Assembly (NCBI GenBank): GCA_016213735.1
Contig: JACQZU010000020.1
Location: forward strand, 1-64,000
Reading direction: 5' to 3'
Source: Acidobacteriota bacterium
Lineage (GTDB): Bacteria; Acidobacteriota; Holophagae; Holophagales; Holophagaceae
Length of the DNA stretch: 64,000 nt
The notes beneath the pieces were generated by a model. It saw only the letters and a list, made by a program, of their open reading frames with translations, did no database searches and was not told the origin of the DNA. Positions 23,738-31,582 of the stretch are shown here, one piece after another. The translations under genes and the position numbers were made by a program. Numbering within the stretch: the first letter of the stretch is position 1; each line of letters starts with the position of its first letter.

Positions 23738-24838
23738 CTAGGCCAGACTCGAAAGGATCCTGCCCAGGGGGACACCGGAGCAGGAATCGGACCCGTCGCC
23801 GTCCGCCAGGGCTTTCCGGAGCCGCTGGTCCCGCCGACCCATGGGAAGCGAGGCCAGCCGCGACCGGGTGACCCAGGTGAAGGATTCCGCGTGCGGTGGA
23901 GGACTGGCGACCCGCACATGGAGGGGCCGCACCCGCTCCCTGCGATGGGTGTAGATCTGAACCCACCCCGGGATCTCCCGAACTTGGACTCCAGAGGGGA
24001 CTTGCGTCCCCGTCGTGCCATCCCCCCCTCCGGACAGAGATTCGGGCCACCGCCACAGGCCCGAAAGCAGGCCCCGTTCCCGGGGGCGGGACAGAAGCCA
24101 ACGCCCGCGCCACTCGAGGGCCAGGAGCCACAGTTCCACCTCCTTGGGAGCGGGCCTCTGGACCGGTAATGGGATTCCCTCCTGGTCCCCCTTCGCCAGG
24201 GATCGGCAGGCACCGGCCAGCGGGCAGACAGGACAATTCGGGGTCCCTGGGACGCAGACCAGGGCCCCCAAATCCATGAGGGCCTGGGTCACCCTGGAGG
24301 GACCCAGGGTGGCCAGGGCCGGGGCAAGCCAGGTCCGGAGGGAGGCCCCGTGTGCCCTGGGGGCCCGGAGGTGCAGCAGTCGGGCGAGCACCCGGTAGAG
24401 GTTCCCGTCCAGCGCCGGCACCGGAAGCTGGAAGGCGATGGAGGCCAAGGCCGCCGCAGTGTAGGGGCCCACCCCAGGGAGCCTCTCAAGGGCCCGAGGT
24501 TCCCTAGGCCACCCTCCGCTCGAGAGTCGCCGGGCGGCCGCCTGAAGGTGTCGGGCCCGGCGGTAGTACCCCAGGCCCTGCCAGTGGCCCAGCACTTCCT
24601 CAGGGTCTGCCTCCGCGAGGGAGACCAGGTCGGGGAAGCGTCGCATCCAGGCCTCGAAATAGGGGATCACCGTGGAGACCTGGGTCTGCTGGAGCATGAG
24701 CTCCGAGACCAGGACCGCGTAAGGGTCTGGGTGCTCTCCCTCCAGGTCCACCGCCCGCCATGGCAGCCGTCTTCCGCGGGTCTCGAACCACGGGAGGAGG
24801 GGAGCCAGAAGGCCAGGGCTGGAGGGCCAGGTCCGCAT
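23738..24838 (-). CDS. mutY: A/G-specific adenine glycosylase MutY
   Basis: It removes adenine mispaired with 8-oxoguanine. From the ATG at 24838 it has 366 residues. Visible are LPWR, SELMLQQTQVSTVIPYF with the catalytic Glu, the helix-hairpin-helix LPGVGPYTAAALASIAF, ALDGNLYRVLAR with the catalytic Asp, and the [4Fe-4S] ligands CVPGTPNCPVCPLAGAC (C-x6-C-x2-C-x5-C). A C-terminal Nudix-like recognition domain follows (about 225-350). An in-frame TTG twelve codons upstream is a less likely start. Confidence 0.95.
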   Translation of the reverse strand: MRTWPSSPGLLAPLLPWFETRGRRLPWRAVDLEGEHPDPYAVLVSELMLQQTQVSTVIPYFEAWMRRFPDLVSLAEADPEEVLGHWQGLGYYRRARHLQAAARRLSSGGWPREPRALERLPGVGPYTAAALASIAFQLPVPALDGNLYRVLARLLHLRAPRAHGASLRTWLAPALATLGPSRVTQALMDLGALVCVPGTPNCPVCPLAGACRSLAKGDQEGIPLPVQRPAPKEVELWLLALEWRGRWLLSRPRERGLLSGLWRWPESLSGGGDGTTGTQVPSGVQVREIPGWVQIYTHRRERVRPLHVRVASPPPHAESFTWVTRSRLASLPMGRRDQRLRKALADGDGSDSCSGVPLGRILSSLA

Positions 24839-24929
24839 GCTCCCAGGGCACCATGGATGGGTCCCGGGGGCCAAGCGCCCAGTTGCAGCTGGCCCCCGGA
24901 GTCGCTCGGAACGATCCGGGGGCCTTCGT

Positions 24930-25015
24930 TGGTGCCCGCGAGCAGACTCGAACTGCTACGGCTTGTGGCCACCACCCCCTCAAGATGGCGTGTCTACCAA
25001 TTTCACCACGCGGGC
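24930..25015 (-). tRNA. tRNA-Leu (anticodon GAG)
   Basis: The transcript folds as a class II tRNA. The acceptor stem is GCCCGCG with CGCGGGC, then A73 and an encoded CCA. A D-arm contains TTGGTAGA. The anticodon stem CCATC/GGTGG closes a 7-base loop TTGAGGG with GAG at 34-36. A long variable arm and the T-arm GCAG-TTCGAGT-CTGC complete it. It reads CUC and CUU codons. It lies 50 bases after secG on the same strand, the same adjacency as secG-leuU in E. coli. Confidence 0.96.
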
Positions 25016-25028
25016 AGCGCGGACACTC

Positions 25029-25057
25029 AAGATGCCACGGAGATCCGCCTCCGTCAA
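25029..25057 (-). promoter_or_regulatory. Predicted promoter for tRNA-Leu
   Basis: On the minus strand, TTGACG (25057-25052) and CATCTT (25034-25029) are separated by exactly 17 bases and end 13 bases before the mature tRNA 5' end. Both hexamers and the spacing are identical to the predicted tonB promoter. It would let the tRNA be made independently of the secG transcript. Confidence 0.55.
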
Positions 25058-25065
25058 CGCTCCGG

Positions 25066-25419
25066 CTATTTCTTGGGGGCGGGAGCGGGTGCCTGAGGCG
25101 GGATCGAGGGAGCGGCGGGTGGCGCGGCGGGTGGCGCGGGCTTCACCTTGCTCAGCTCGTCGAGCCGGTCCGAGACCCGGCGATTCTCGCGGACGATGAC
25201 CATCTCGATGGCCAGGGAGGTGATCATGAACCCGGCGGCGAGCCAGTAGGTGAGCTTGGCCAGGAATGGGGCGGCGCCACGGGCCCCGAACGCCGTGTTG
25301 GCGCCTCCGCCGCCGAAGGCGCTGCCGAGTCCACCGCCCTTCGTTCCGGGCTGGAGCAGGATGCCCCCGATCAGCAGCAGGGCGACCAGGACATGGAGGG
25401 TGACGAGCAGGCCATTCAT
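25066..25419 (-). CDS. secG: Preprotein translocase subunit SecG
   Basis: This small inner-membrane subunit of SecYEG has 117 residues and two spans (about 3-23 and 53-73). The cytoplasmic loop between them contains LQPGTKGGGLGSAFGGGGANTAFG, the family signature. An Ala/Pro-rich tail (about 93-117) is longer than in most SecG but typical of high-GC species. It lies 36 bases after the DAHP synthase stop and 50 bases before tRNA-Leu. Confidence 0.95.
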   Translation of the reverse strand: MNGLLVTLHVLVALLLIGGILLQPGTKGGGLGSAFGGGGANTAFGARGAAPFLAKLTYWLAAGFMITSLAIEMVIVRENRRVSDRLDELSKVKPAPPAAPPAAPSIPPQAPAPAPKK

Positions 25420-25455
25420 CGGGACTCCGAACCCACCATTGTATCGCCGGGGGGG

Positions 25456-26490
25456 CTAGAAAGCGAGCCCCGGCGCGGGCGGGGAGGCCTGGCGCGCGCG
25501 GTGCACCGCCTCCGCCTGGACCACCAGCCGCTGGAAATCGGTGGGCAGCAAGGCCTGGGGCCCGTCGCTGAGGGCCTTTTCGGGGGCACAGTGGGTCTCC
25601 ACCAGCAGACCGTCGGCCCCGGCGGCCACGGCGGCCAGGGCGCAGGGGATCACCAGCTCTCTCCGTCCCACCGCATGGCTCGGGTCCACCATCACGGGCA
25701 GGTGGGTGAGGCATTTGGCCGCGGGTACGACTGAGATGTCGAGGGTGTTGCGGGCGTGGTTCGACCAGGTCCGGATTCCTCGCTCGCAGAGCACCACCCG
25801 GGGGTTCCCTTCCCCGAGGACGTACTCCGCGGCGAGAAGCCACTCCTCCAGGGTTGCGGCCGGGCCGCGCTTGAGCAGGACGGGCTTCCGTGAACGCCCC
25901 GCCCGGCGGAGCAGGGCGAAGTTCTGCATGTTCCGGGCGCCGATCTGGACCAGGTCGGCGACCTCCTCCACCTCGTCGAACACGTCCACCTCAGTGGCCT
26001 CGGTGACGATGCCCAGGCCGAATTCCCTGCGAACCCCCTCCAGAAGGCGGAGGCCTTGACTGCCCATGCCCTGGAAAGCGTAGGGGCTCGTGCGGGGCTT
26101 GAATGCGCCGGCCCGGAGCAGTCGAAGGCCGGCGCCGGCCACGTAGCGGGCCACGGCGTAGAGCTGCTCTTCGCTTTCCACTCCACAGGGGCCCGCCACC
26201 AGGACGAGTTCTCCTCCGCCGATGGCCACGCCGGCCACCTCCACCACGGATGGGTGGGGCGCCGCGTCCGCGGACGCGAACTTGAAAGGGGAAGTGATCG
26301 GCACCACCTTCCGCACTCCGGGCAGCACTTCCAGCCGTTCGGCCTTGAAGACCTTCGAGGCGTGCGGGGCCACGACGCTGAGGGCCTCTCCCGCCTCCTG
26401 GATCCTGCCTTTCAGACCTCCGGCATCCAAGAAGGCCAGGACTCCCTGCGCCTGGTCCAGGGTGGCTGCGGCCTCCATCAGGATCAGCAT
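25456..26490 (-). CDS. aroF: 3-deoxy-7-phosphoheptulonate synthase, type I beta
   Basis: It makes DAHP from phosphoenolpyruvate and erythrose 4-phosphate, the first shikimate step. Residues 1-72 form the ferredoxin-like regulatory domain found in the T. maritima/Bacillus type. The barrel follows with LVAGPCGVES, RAGAFKPRTSPYAFQG, EATEVDVFDEV, QIGARNMQNF, LLKRG, LCERGIRTW and VDPSHAVGRRELV. Its 344 residues match that class. The ferredoxin-like domain is known to mediate tyrosine feedback in relatives; whether it does here is inference. Confidence 0.95.
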   Translation of the reverse strand: MLILMEAAATLDQAQGVLAFLDAGGLKGRIQEAGEALSVVAPHASKVFKAERLEVLPGVRKVVPITSPFKFASADAAPHPSVVEVAGVAIGGGELVLVAGPCGVESEEQLYAVARYVAGAGLRLLRAGAFKPRTSPYAFQGMGSQGLRLLEGVRREFGLGIVTEATEVDVFDEVEEVADLVQIGARNMQNFALLRRAGRSRKPVLLKRGPAATLEEWLLAAEYVLGEGNPRVVLCERGIRTWSNHARNTLDISVVPAAKCLTHLPVMVDPSHAVGRRELVIPCALAAVAAGADGLLVETHCAPEKALSDGPQALLPTDFQRLVVQAEAVHRARQASPPAPGLAF

Positions 26491-26664
26491 GCTCGCTCCG
26501 CCTCCATCCTACCTGGGCTGGGCATGACCCTTGCCTGCTTCGGTCCCAGGGCCTCCAGACTCAACTGAAAGGCCCTCAAGGCGTTTTCTTTTGCAACTCG
26601 GGTGCTCTTTCGCCTCCTTGCGGCTCCAGGAACGGGGAAGCATCCTGAACCAAGAGGTCTGAAC

Positions 26665-27432
26665 ATGCTCCCTCGCCTCGTTTCCCTCGCCATCCTGGCC
26701 GCGGCCCTGGGGTGCCAGCGGCCCGAAGTGGAGGCCTTCCGGCGCCAGCCCGTTCCCATCCTGGTCCGCCTTGAAATTCCCCCGGACACTCCCGGCGGGG
26801 AACAGGTCCGCCAGGAATACGCCGCGGCCCTCCGGGCCCGCCTGGCCACCCGGAGCACCGTGGTGGTGGAAGGCGCGCGGGCCCCGGAGGACGCCGCCGA
26901 ATTGCAGGTCAACATCCGCTCCATCCGCAGCGGAGACCGCCCGGCCAGCGCCGCGGCGGTGGGGGTGGCCACGGGGATCGCCGTCGGAACCCTTTCCGCC
27001 CTGGCCGGGAACCGTCACGCCACCTTCGACGGATTCTGGTGGGGCCTCTGGGCCGGGTCCCATGCCGCCGCGGAGCGGCGGCACTCGGAGTACAGCCTTG
27101 GCTACCGGCCCAACCGCGTCAACGCCGTGGTGACCCTTCGCCGGCCGGCCTTGGCCCGGCAGGGACGGGACGAGGTGTTGGCCGATTTCGATGTGGACGG
27201 TCGCGAAGTGATCCAGGCCATGCGCCCCCTGGGGGCCGCGGAGCGGGAGGATGAATTCCGCATCCGGGAGGAGGAGGCCCGTGCCTTCGCCAGGGTGGTG
27301 GTGGAGGAACTTGAACGGCGCTTCGAGTGGACCCCGCGGAGCCAGCCCAGTTTCTACGGGCTTCCCGAGCGAGAGCCCGATCCCCGGCCCGCGGAGGCCC
27401 CCGCGGTTCCCCGCAAGGACGGCCCCCCCTGA
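26665..27432 (+). CDS. Lipoprotein with glycine-zipper-like segment, unknown function
   Basis: No family is recognised. The protein has 255 residues. The N-terminus is a lipoprotein signal (MLPRLVSLAILAAALGC, Cys at about 17). A segment near 95-115 (AAAVGVATGIAVGTLSALAG) has small-residue spacing like a glycine zipper and may insert in a membrane. FWWGLWAGSHAAAERRHSEYSLGY follows. The C-terminus is proline-rich. The stop overlaps the next gene (TGATG). The 174 bases upstream hold an imperfect CTTTCGCCTCCTTGCGG repeat-like stretch and no other gene. Confidence 0.7.
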   Translation: MLPRLVSLAILAAALGCQRPEVEAFRRQPVPILVRLEIPPDTPGGEQVRQEYAAALRARLATRSTVVVEGARAPEDAAELQVNIRSIRSGDRPASAAAVGVATGIAVGTLSALAGNRHATFDGFWWGLWAGSHAAAERRHSEYSLGYRPNRVNAVVTLRRPALARQGRDEVLADFDVDGREVIQAMRPLGAAEREDEFRIREEEARAFARVVVEELERRFEWTPRSQPSFYGLPEREPDPRPAEAPAVPRKDGPP

Positions 27433-28184
27433 TGGCGGTGGAGTCCCTGCGCTGCCCCTCCTGCGGGGCCCCGGCGGCCTCCTCCCAGCTTCAGTGCGCC
27501 TTCTGTGGATCCCAGCTCGCCACGGTCTCCTGTCCGGAATGCTTTGCCGCGGTGTCCCTCGGGGCCCGGCACTGCCCGGACTGCGGGGCTCCCCTGGAGC
27601 GTCCGGAAGGGCAGGCGGCGGAACTCCAGTGTCCAGACTGCGCCCAGGCCCTGGCGCGCAGCCTCTTGGGAGGCCTTTCCATCCTCCAATGCCACAAGTG
27701 CGGGGGGGTCTGGCTCGGAAGGGAGGACTTCGAGGCCCTGGGACGGGATCGCGAGACGAGGGATCTCTACCTCCAGCACCATCCCCCGGCGGCCTCCTCG
27801 GACGAAAATTCCCTCCTGTTCCGATACCGTCCCTGCCCGGCCTGCGGCCGGGTGATGAACCGGACCAACTACGCGCGGATTTCAGGGGTCATCGTGGATA
27901 CCTGCAGGGAGGACGGCCTCTGGTTCGACCGTGATGAGCTGGGACGCATTCTGCGTTTCATTGAGGCGGGGGGCCTCCATCGGGCGGCCGAGCGGGAGAA
28001 GGCGGAGATCCAGGTTCAACGGGCGGCCCTCCGGCAGGAGATGGCCCTTCGGGAGCACGGCGCCTTGAACGCCTCGGGGGCCGATCCGGTCCGCACCCCC
28101 CTGTCCCCAGGGAGCAGCGCCGGGCTTCTGGGCGACGCCCTGGTCGGCGTCGCAGAGTTCCTTTGGGGGCTGTTCAGACGTTGA
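27432..28184 (+). CDS. Zinc-ribbon (zf-TFIIB-like) protein
   Basis: The protein has 250 residues with several Cys pairs: CPSCGAP, CAFCGS, CPECF and CPDCGAP in the first 60. CPDCAQAL and CHKCGGVWLGREDFEAL follow at about 75-105. A second zf-TFIIB unit reads CPACGRVMNRTNY and VIVDTCREDGLWFDRDELGRI at about 138-175. The -GGVWLGREDFE- and -DGLWFDRDELG- turns are diagnostic of PF13453. The tail is charged, then hydrophobic (LLGDALVGVAEFLWGLF). It is coupled to the preceding lipoprotein and overlaps tpiA tail-to-tail by 11 bases. Its role is unknown. Confidence 0.8.
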   Translation: MAVESLRCPSCGAPAASSQLQCAFCGSQLATVSCPECFAAVSLGARHCPDCGAPLERPEGQAAELQCPDCAQALARSLLGGLSILQCHKCGGVWLGREDFEALGRDRETRDLYLQHHPPAASSDENSLLFRYRPCPACGRVMNRTNYARISGVIVDTCREDGLWFDRDELGRILRFIEAGGLHRAAEREKAEIQVQRAALRQEMALREHGALNASGADPVRTPLSPGSSAGLLGDALVGVAEFLWGLFRR

Positions 28185-28917
28185 CCTGCGCCGAGCGCAC
28201 CAGGGCCAGGAATTTGGTGGGGTCCAGGCTGGCCCCCCCCACCAAGCCCCCGGCCACATTCGGGATGGCCAGCAACTCATCGAAGTTTTCGGGGGTAACA
28301 CTGCCTCCATAGAGGATAGGAACGGATTCCCCAGCCGGGCCCAAATGCCGAACCAGTTCCACCCGGATGAAGTGGTGGGCCTCTGCCACTTGTCCTGGCT
28401 CCGCCCTGCGGCCAGTGCCGATGGCCCAGACGGGTTCGTAGGCCAGGGTCAGGGGACCGGGCCCCGAGTCGCCCAGGATCGCCAGTTGGGATCCCAGCAC
28501 CTCGAGGGTCCGACCCGCTTCCCGTTCTTCCAACCGCTCCCCCACGCACAGCAGGGGTTCCAGGCCGTTGGAACGGGCGGCGGGCAATTTCCTGGCGAGG
28601 AGGGCGTCTGTCTCGCCGAAGAACTGGCGCCGTTCGCTGTGCCCCAGGATCACCCCCGCGCAGCCGAGGTCCCGCAACTGGGCCATGGACACTTCGCCGG
28701 TGAAAGCGCCCTTCGCTTCCTGGTGCCCGTTCTGGCCCAGAATCTCAACCCCCCGTCCCTCGAAGGCCGCCCAGGCGGGTGCCAGGAGTGGAAAGGGAGG
28801 GGCCACTCCAACCCGCACTCCGGGATGGGCCCCGTAGCCCTGGAGGAAGGTGGAGGCGAAGGCTTCCAGGTCCGCCCGGAGGTGGTTCATCTTCCAGTTG
28901 GCGACGAGCATTCGCAT
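28174..28917 (-). CDS. tpiA: Triosephosphate isomerase
   Basis: It interconverts dihydroxyacetone phosphate and glyceraldehyde 3-phosphate. Catalytic residues are visible: Lys in NWKMN (about 8-12), His in VILGHSERR and Glu in AYEPVWAIGTG. The phosphate loop GGSVTPEN and GGLVGGASL complete it. The 247 residues are normal, and ATG at residue 3 (MLVANWK) is an alternative start. It begins 3 bases after pgk stops, so pgk and tpiA form a glycolytic operon. Confidence 0.97.
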   Translation of the reverse strand: MRMLVANWKMNHLRADLEAFASTFLQGYGAHPGVRVGVAPPFPLLAPAWAAFEGRGVEILGQNGHQEAKGAFTGEVSMAQLRDLGCAGVILGHSERRQFFGETDALLARKLPAARSNGLEPLLCVGERLEEREAGRTLEVLGSQLAILGDSGPGPLTLAYEPVWAIGTGRRAEPGQVAEAHHFIRVELVRHLGPAGESVPILYGGSVTPENFDELLAIPNVAGGLVGGASLDPTKFLALVRSAQVNV

Positions 28918-28920
28918 GCT

Positions 28921-30117
28921 TCACCTCTCCAGGGCGGCGACGCCGGGGAGCTCCAGGCCGCTCAGGAATTCCAGGCTGGCGCCACCCCCCGTGCTGACGT
29001 GGCTGAGTTTGTCCGCAATCCCGGCCTTGTTGGCCGCGGCCACGCTGTCGCCTCCCCCCACCAGAACGAAGGCGCCCCGGTTCGCCGCGGCGGCCATTTC
29101 CTCGGCGATGCTCAAGGTTCCCGCGCTGAAGCTGTCCATCTCGAAGACCCCCATGGGACCGTTCCAGACCAGGGTCCGGGCGGAGCGGACCTCCTGGCTG
29201 AAGGCCGCCACGGTCTCGGGGCCGATGTCGAGGCCCATTCGGTCCTCGGGGATGTCCTGGTCCTGGGTGATCGCACACTCCGCGTCCGCGTCCAGGCGGT
29301 CGGCCACGACGTGGTCCAGGGGCAGGAGGATGCGGGTGCCCCGGCCTTCGGCCTCGGTCAGGATCTCCCCGGCCAGGGCCACCTTGTCTTCCTCACAGAG
29401 GCTGCGGCCGATGGCCACTCCCCGGGCCTTCAGGAGGGTGAAACTCATGGCGCCCCCGATGAGGATGGCTTCCGCCCGGCCGAGGAAGTGCCTGATGAGA
29501 TCCATCTTGTCGGAAACCTTGGCGCCTCCGAAGACCGCCACGAGGGGAGGTTCCGGGTGCGCCAGGACCCGGGCCAGGGCCTTCAGTTCCTTCTCCATGA
29601 GGAACCCCGCGGCGGTTCTCTCCGGGGGGAAGTGGGCCACCATGCCGCTCACCGAGGCATGGGCCCGGTGGGCCGCGCCGAAGGCGTCATTGACATAGGT
29701 GTCGGCCAGGCGGGCGAGGGCTTCCGCGAATTCGGGACGGTTCTTGGTCTCCCCCTTGTCGAAACGCAGGTTCTCCAGGACCAGGACCTGGCCGGGAGCC
29801 AGGGCCCGGGCTTCAGCTTCCACCCCCTCGCCGACGATCCCGCCGGCCAGCCTTGCATGAAATCCCTGGGCCCGGACCCACTCTGCCACGGGGCCCAGGC
29901 TGAAGTCCGCCTCGAAACCGGTGCCACCGGGCCTTCCGAGGTGGGAAGCGAGGACCACGGAAGCCCCCTTCTCGAGAAGGTGGCGCAGGGTGGGCAGGGT
30001 CTCTCGAATCCGCGTTGCATCCTTGATGGTGCCTTCCTTGATGGGGACGTTGAGGTCGGCCCGCAGGAAGACGCGGCGGTCCCGGAGGTCCAGATCGTGA
30101 AGGGTCCTGAAGGGCAT
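28921..30117 (-). CDS. pgk: Phosphoglycerate kinase
   Basis: It makes ATP from 1,3-bisphosphoglycerate. From ATG at 30117, behind GAGGTG, it has 398 residues. Visible are the substrate-binding RADLNVPIKEG (about 18-28), SHLGRPGG, ENLRFDKGE, VNDAFGAAHRAHAS, the hinge FGGAKVSDKM, NGPMGVFE and the nucleotide loop VGGGDSVAA. Immediate neighbour tpiA supports the assignment. gap is not in the window. Confidence 0.97.
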   Translation of the reverse strand: MPFRTLHDLDLRDRRVFLRADLNVPIKEGTIKDATRIRETLPTLRHLLEKGASVVLASHLGRPGGTGFEADFSLGPVAEWVRAQGFHARLAGGIVGEGVEAEARALAPGQVLVLENLRFDKGETKNRPEFAEALARLADTYVNDAFGAAHRAHASVSGMVAHFPPERTAAGFLMEKELKALARVLAHPEPPLVAVFGGAKVSDKMDLIRHFLGRAEAILIGGAMSFTLLKARGVAIGRSLCEEDKVALAGEILTEAEGRGTRILLPLDHVVADRLDADAECAITQDQDIPEDRMGLDIGPETVAAFSQEVRSARTLVWNGPMGVFEMDSFSAGTLSIAEEMAAAANRGAFVLVGGGDSVAAANKAGIADKLSHVSTGGGASLEFLSGLELPGVAALER

Positions 30118-30180
30118 GGGGCACCTCGGGGAGGCATCGTGGATCGGGGCCCATTGTCGCAGCATGCGCCCCGGCCTGCC

Positions 30181-30945
30181 TCAGGCCCGTCGGCGGAACA
30201 CCCCGATCCAGCGCGGGCTGCGGGCGGCGAAGGGCTCGCCCCCGTAGCCCCCGAGGGTCCCCGCCAGGTCCAGGCCGGACTGTTCCGCCATCTCCGTCAA
30301 TTCCGCCGGCTGGTAGAGGTGCACGCTTTCGAGGGCCTCCCTGCGTTCTCCGGTGCTGAGGCGGAGGAGGTGCATGCGCTTCACGATGCGGGAACCCTCA
30401 AGGCACCTCCGGATGTGGACCCTGAGGTCCCCCCGTTCCTGGACCTCGTCGGGCACGAGCGTTTGAAGGGCCAGGAAGGGATTGAAGTAGTCCAGCCAAA
30501 GCACCCCCCCGGGGCGCAGGCGCCGGGACAGGGAGGCCATCAGGCTGCGATTCTCTTCATCGCCGAAATACCCGAAGGGGGTGAACCACAGGCAGATCCC
30601 GGTGAGACTGCCTTCCCGGATGGGAAGGTGGCGCATGTCGGCCCGAAGGAGCCAAGGCTTCAGGTTCCGAGGGGCCCTCCCGAGGAGCACCGGGCTCAGG
30701 TCCAATCCGAAGGCGAGGGGATTGTGGCGTCGCAGGGCCAGGAGGTGTCGCCCCGACCCGCAGGCCAGGTCCAGCACGGGCCCCTCGCGGAGCTCGGGCA
30801 GGAGGCGAATGGAGGTTTGGACGCCGCCTTCGGCTTCCTCCGCGTCGCGGTCCGCATAGAGGTCAGCGTAGTCCTGGTCGAACCAGCCTTCAAACCAGGA
30901 CTCGGGCCGCGTCTCCACCCCCAGAGGATGCCAGCGTTCCGCCAT
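30181..30945 (-). CDS. Class I SAM-dependent methyltransferase
   Basis: The protein has 254 residues. The SAM-binding motif is VLDLACGSGRHLLAL (about 56-70), followed by GLDLSPVLL with the acidic end of strand 2, then ADMRHLPI and the post-IV motif LRPGGVLWLDYFNP. An N-terminal segment (FDQDYADLYADRD) resembles the small-molecule methyltransferases that start with YDxxYxDxY. Substrate is unknown. It diverges from rbfA across a 72-base gap. The ATG at 30945 is preferred to open frame upstream that overlaps the rbfA promoter area. Confidence 0.88.
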   Translation of the reverse strand: MAERWHPLGVETRPESWFEGWFDQDYADLYADRDAEEAEGGVQTSIRLLPELREGPVLDLACGSGRHLLALRRHNPLAFGLDLSPVLLGRAPRNLKPWLLRADMRHLPIREGSLTGICLWFTPFGYFGDEENRSLMASLSRRLRPGGVLWLDYFNPFLALQTLVPDEVQERGDLRVHIRRCLEGSRIVKRMHLLRLSTGERREALESVHLYQPAELTEMAEQSGLDLAGTLGGYGGEPFAARSPRWIGVFRRRA

Positions 30946-31017
30946 ACTGGGACAAGGTCCGGGCCCGCCGTGCGACCCGCCCTCCCAGGCCCTTCCGGTC
31001 GGGATCCGGAGACAGCC

Positions 31018-31416
31018 ATGCAACGTCCCGAACGCCTCGAAGACCAGCTCCAGTTCCTGATCTCAACCCTCATCCAGCGGGAGCTCCGGGACCCTGACCT
31101 GGGGTTCCTGACGGTGACCGCGGTTCGCCTCAGCCCCGACCGGGGTCTGGCCAAGGTCTTCTTCACGGTGCTCGGAGAGGCCGGCCAGGAAGAGCGCACC
31201 CGGAAGGCCCTGGGCCGGGCGGCGGGATTCCTCCGCACCCATCTGGCCCAGCGGCTCGCGCTCCGCAGGGTGCCCGAGCTCCGTTTCTTCCCGGACGCCA
31301 CCCTCGAGGAAGGCAACCGGATGGATGCCCTGTTTGCCCGGATCCACGAGGAAGAGGCTAGCCGTCCCCCGGAAGCCAAGGGCGAGCCACCAGCGGAAGA
31401 CGTTCCGGACTCATAG
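31018..31416 (+). CDS. rbfA: 30S ribosome-binding factor RbfA
   Basis: It assists maturation of the 16S rRNA 5' end and cold-shock ribosome assembly. The 132 residues have the KH-like fold features: RPERLEDQLQFLISTLIQRELRDPDLGFLTVTAVRLSPDRGLAKVF at 2-50, then RTHLAQRLALRRVPELRFFPDATLEEGNRM. The tail (about 115-132) is acidic and variable. It is not next to infB or truB here, which is unusual but not rare. Confidence 0.93.
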   Translation: MQRPERLEDQLQFLISTLIQRELRDPDLGFLTVTAVRLSPDRGLAKVFFTVLGEAGQEERTRKALGRAAGFLRTHLAQRLALRRVPELRFFPDATLEEGNRMDALFARIHEEEASRPPEAKGEPPAEDVPDS

Positions 31417-31582
31417 AATCCGAGGTTTTGCCGATTTTTCCGGCATCGGGTGCCATGATTCACGCTCCAGGTCCATGCATTCGCGATGACCCCCCCGTGG
31501 TCGGCGGAGGGAGGGAAGAGGGCCCGAGGTTTGGGCGGCCTGGCCCGTGCCCCGCCGGCCCGGCCCCGGGAGACCTGGGGTG

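Noticed and set aside
28345-31416. A 1023-codon plus-strand frame across tpiA and pgk ending in RbfA
   Set aside because: Only the last 132 codons encode a known protein (RbfA); the rest is antisense to catalytic motifs of TpiA and Pgk.
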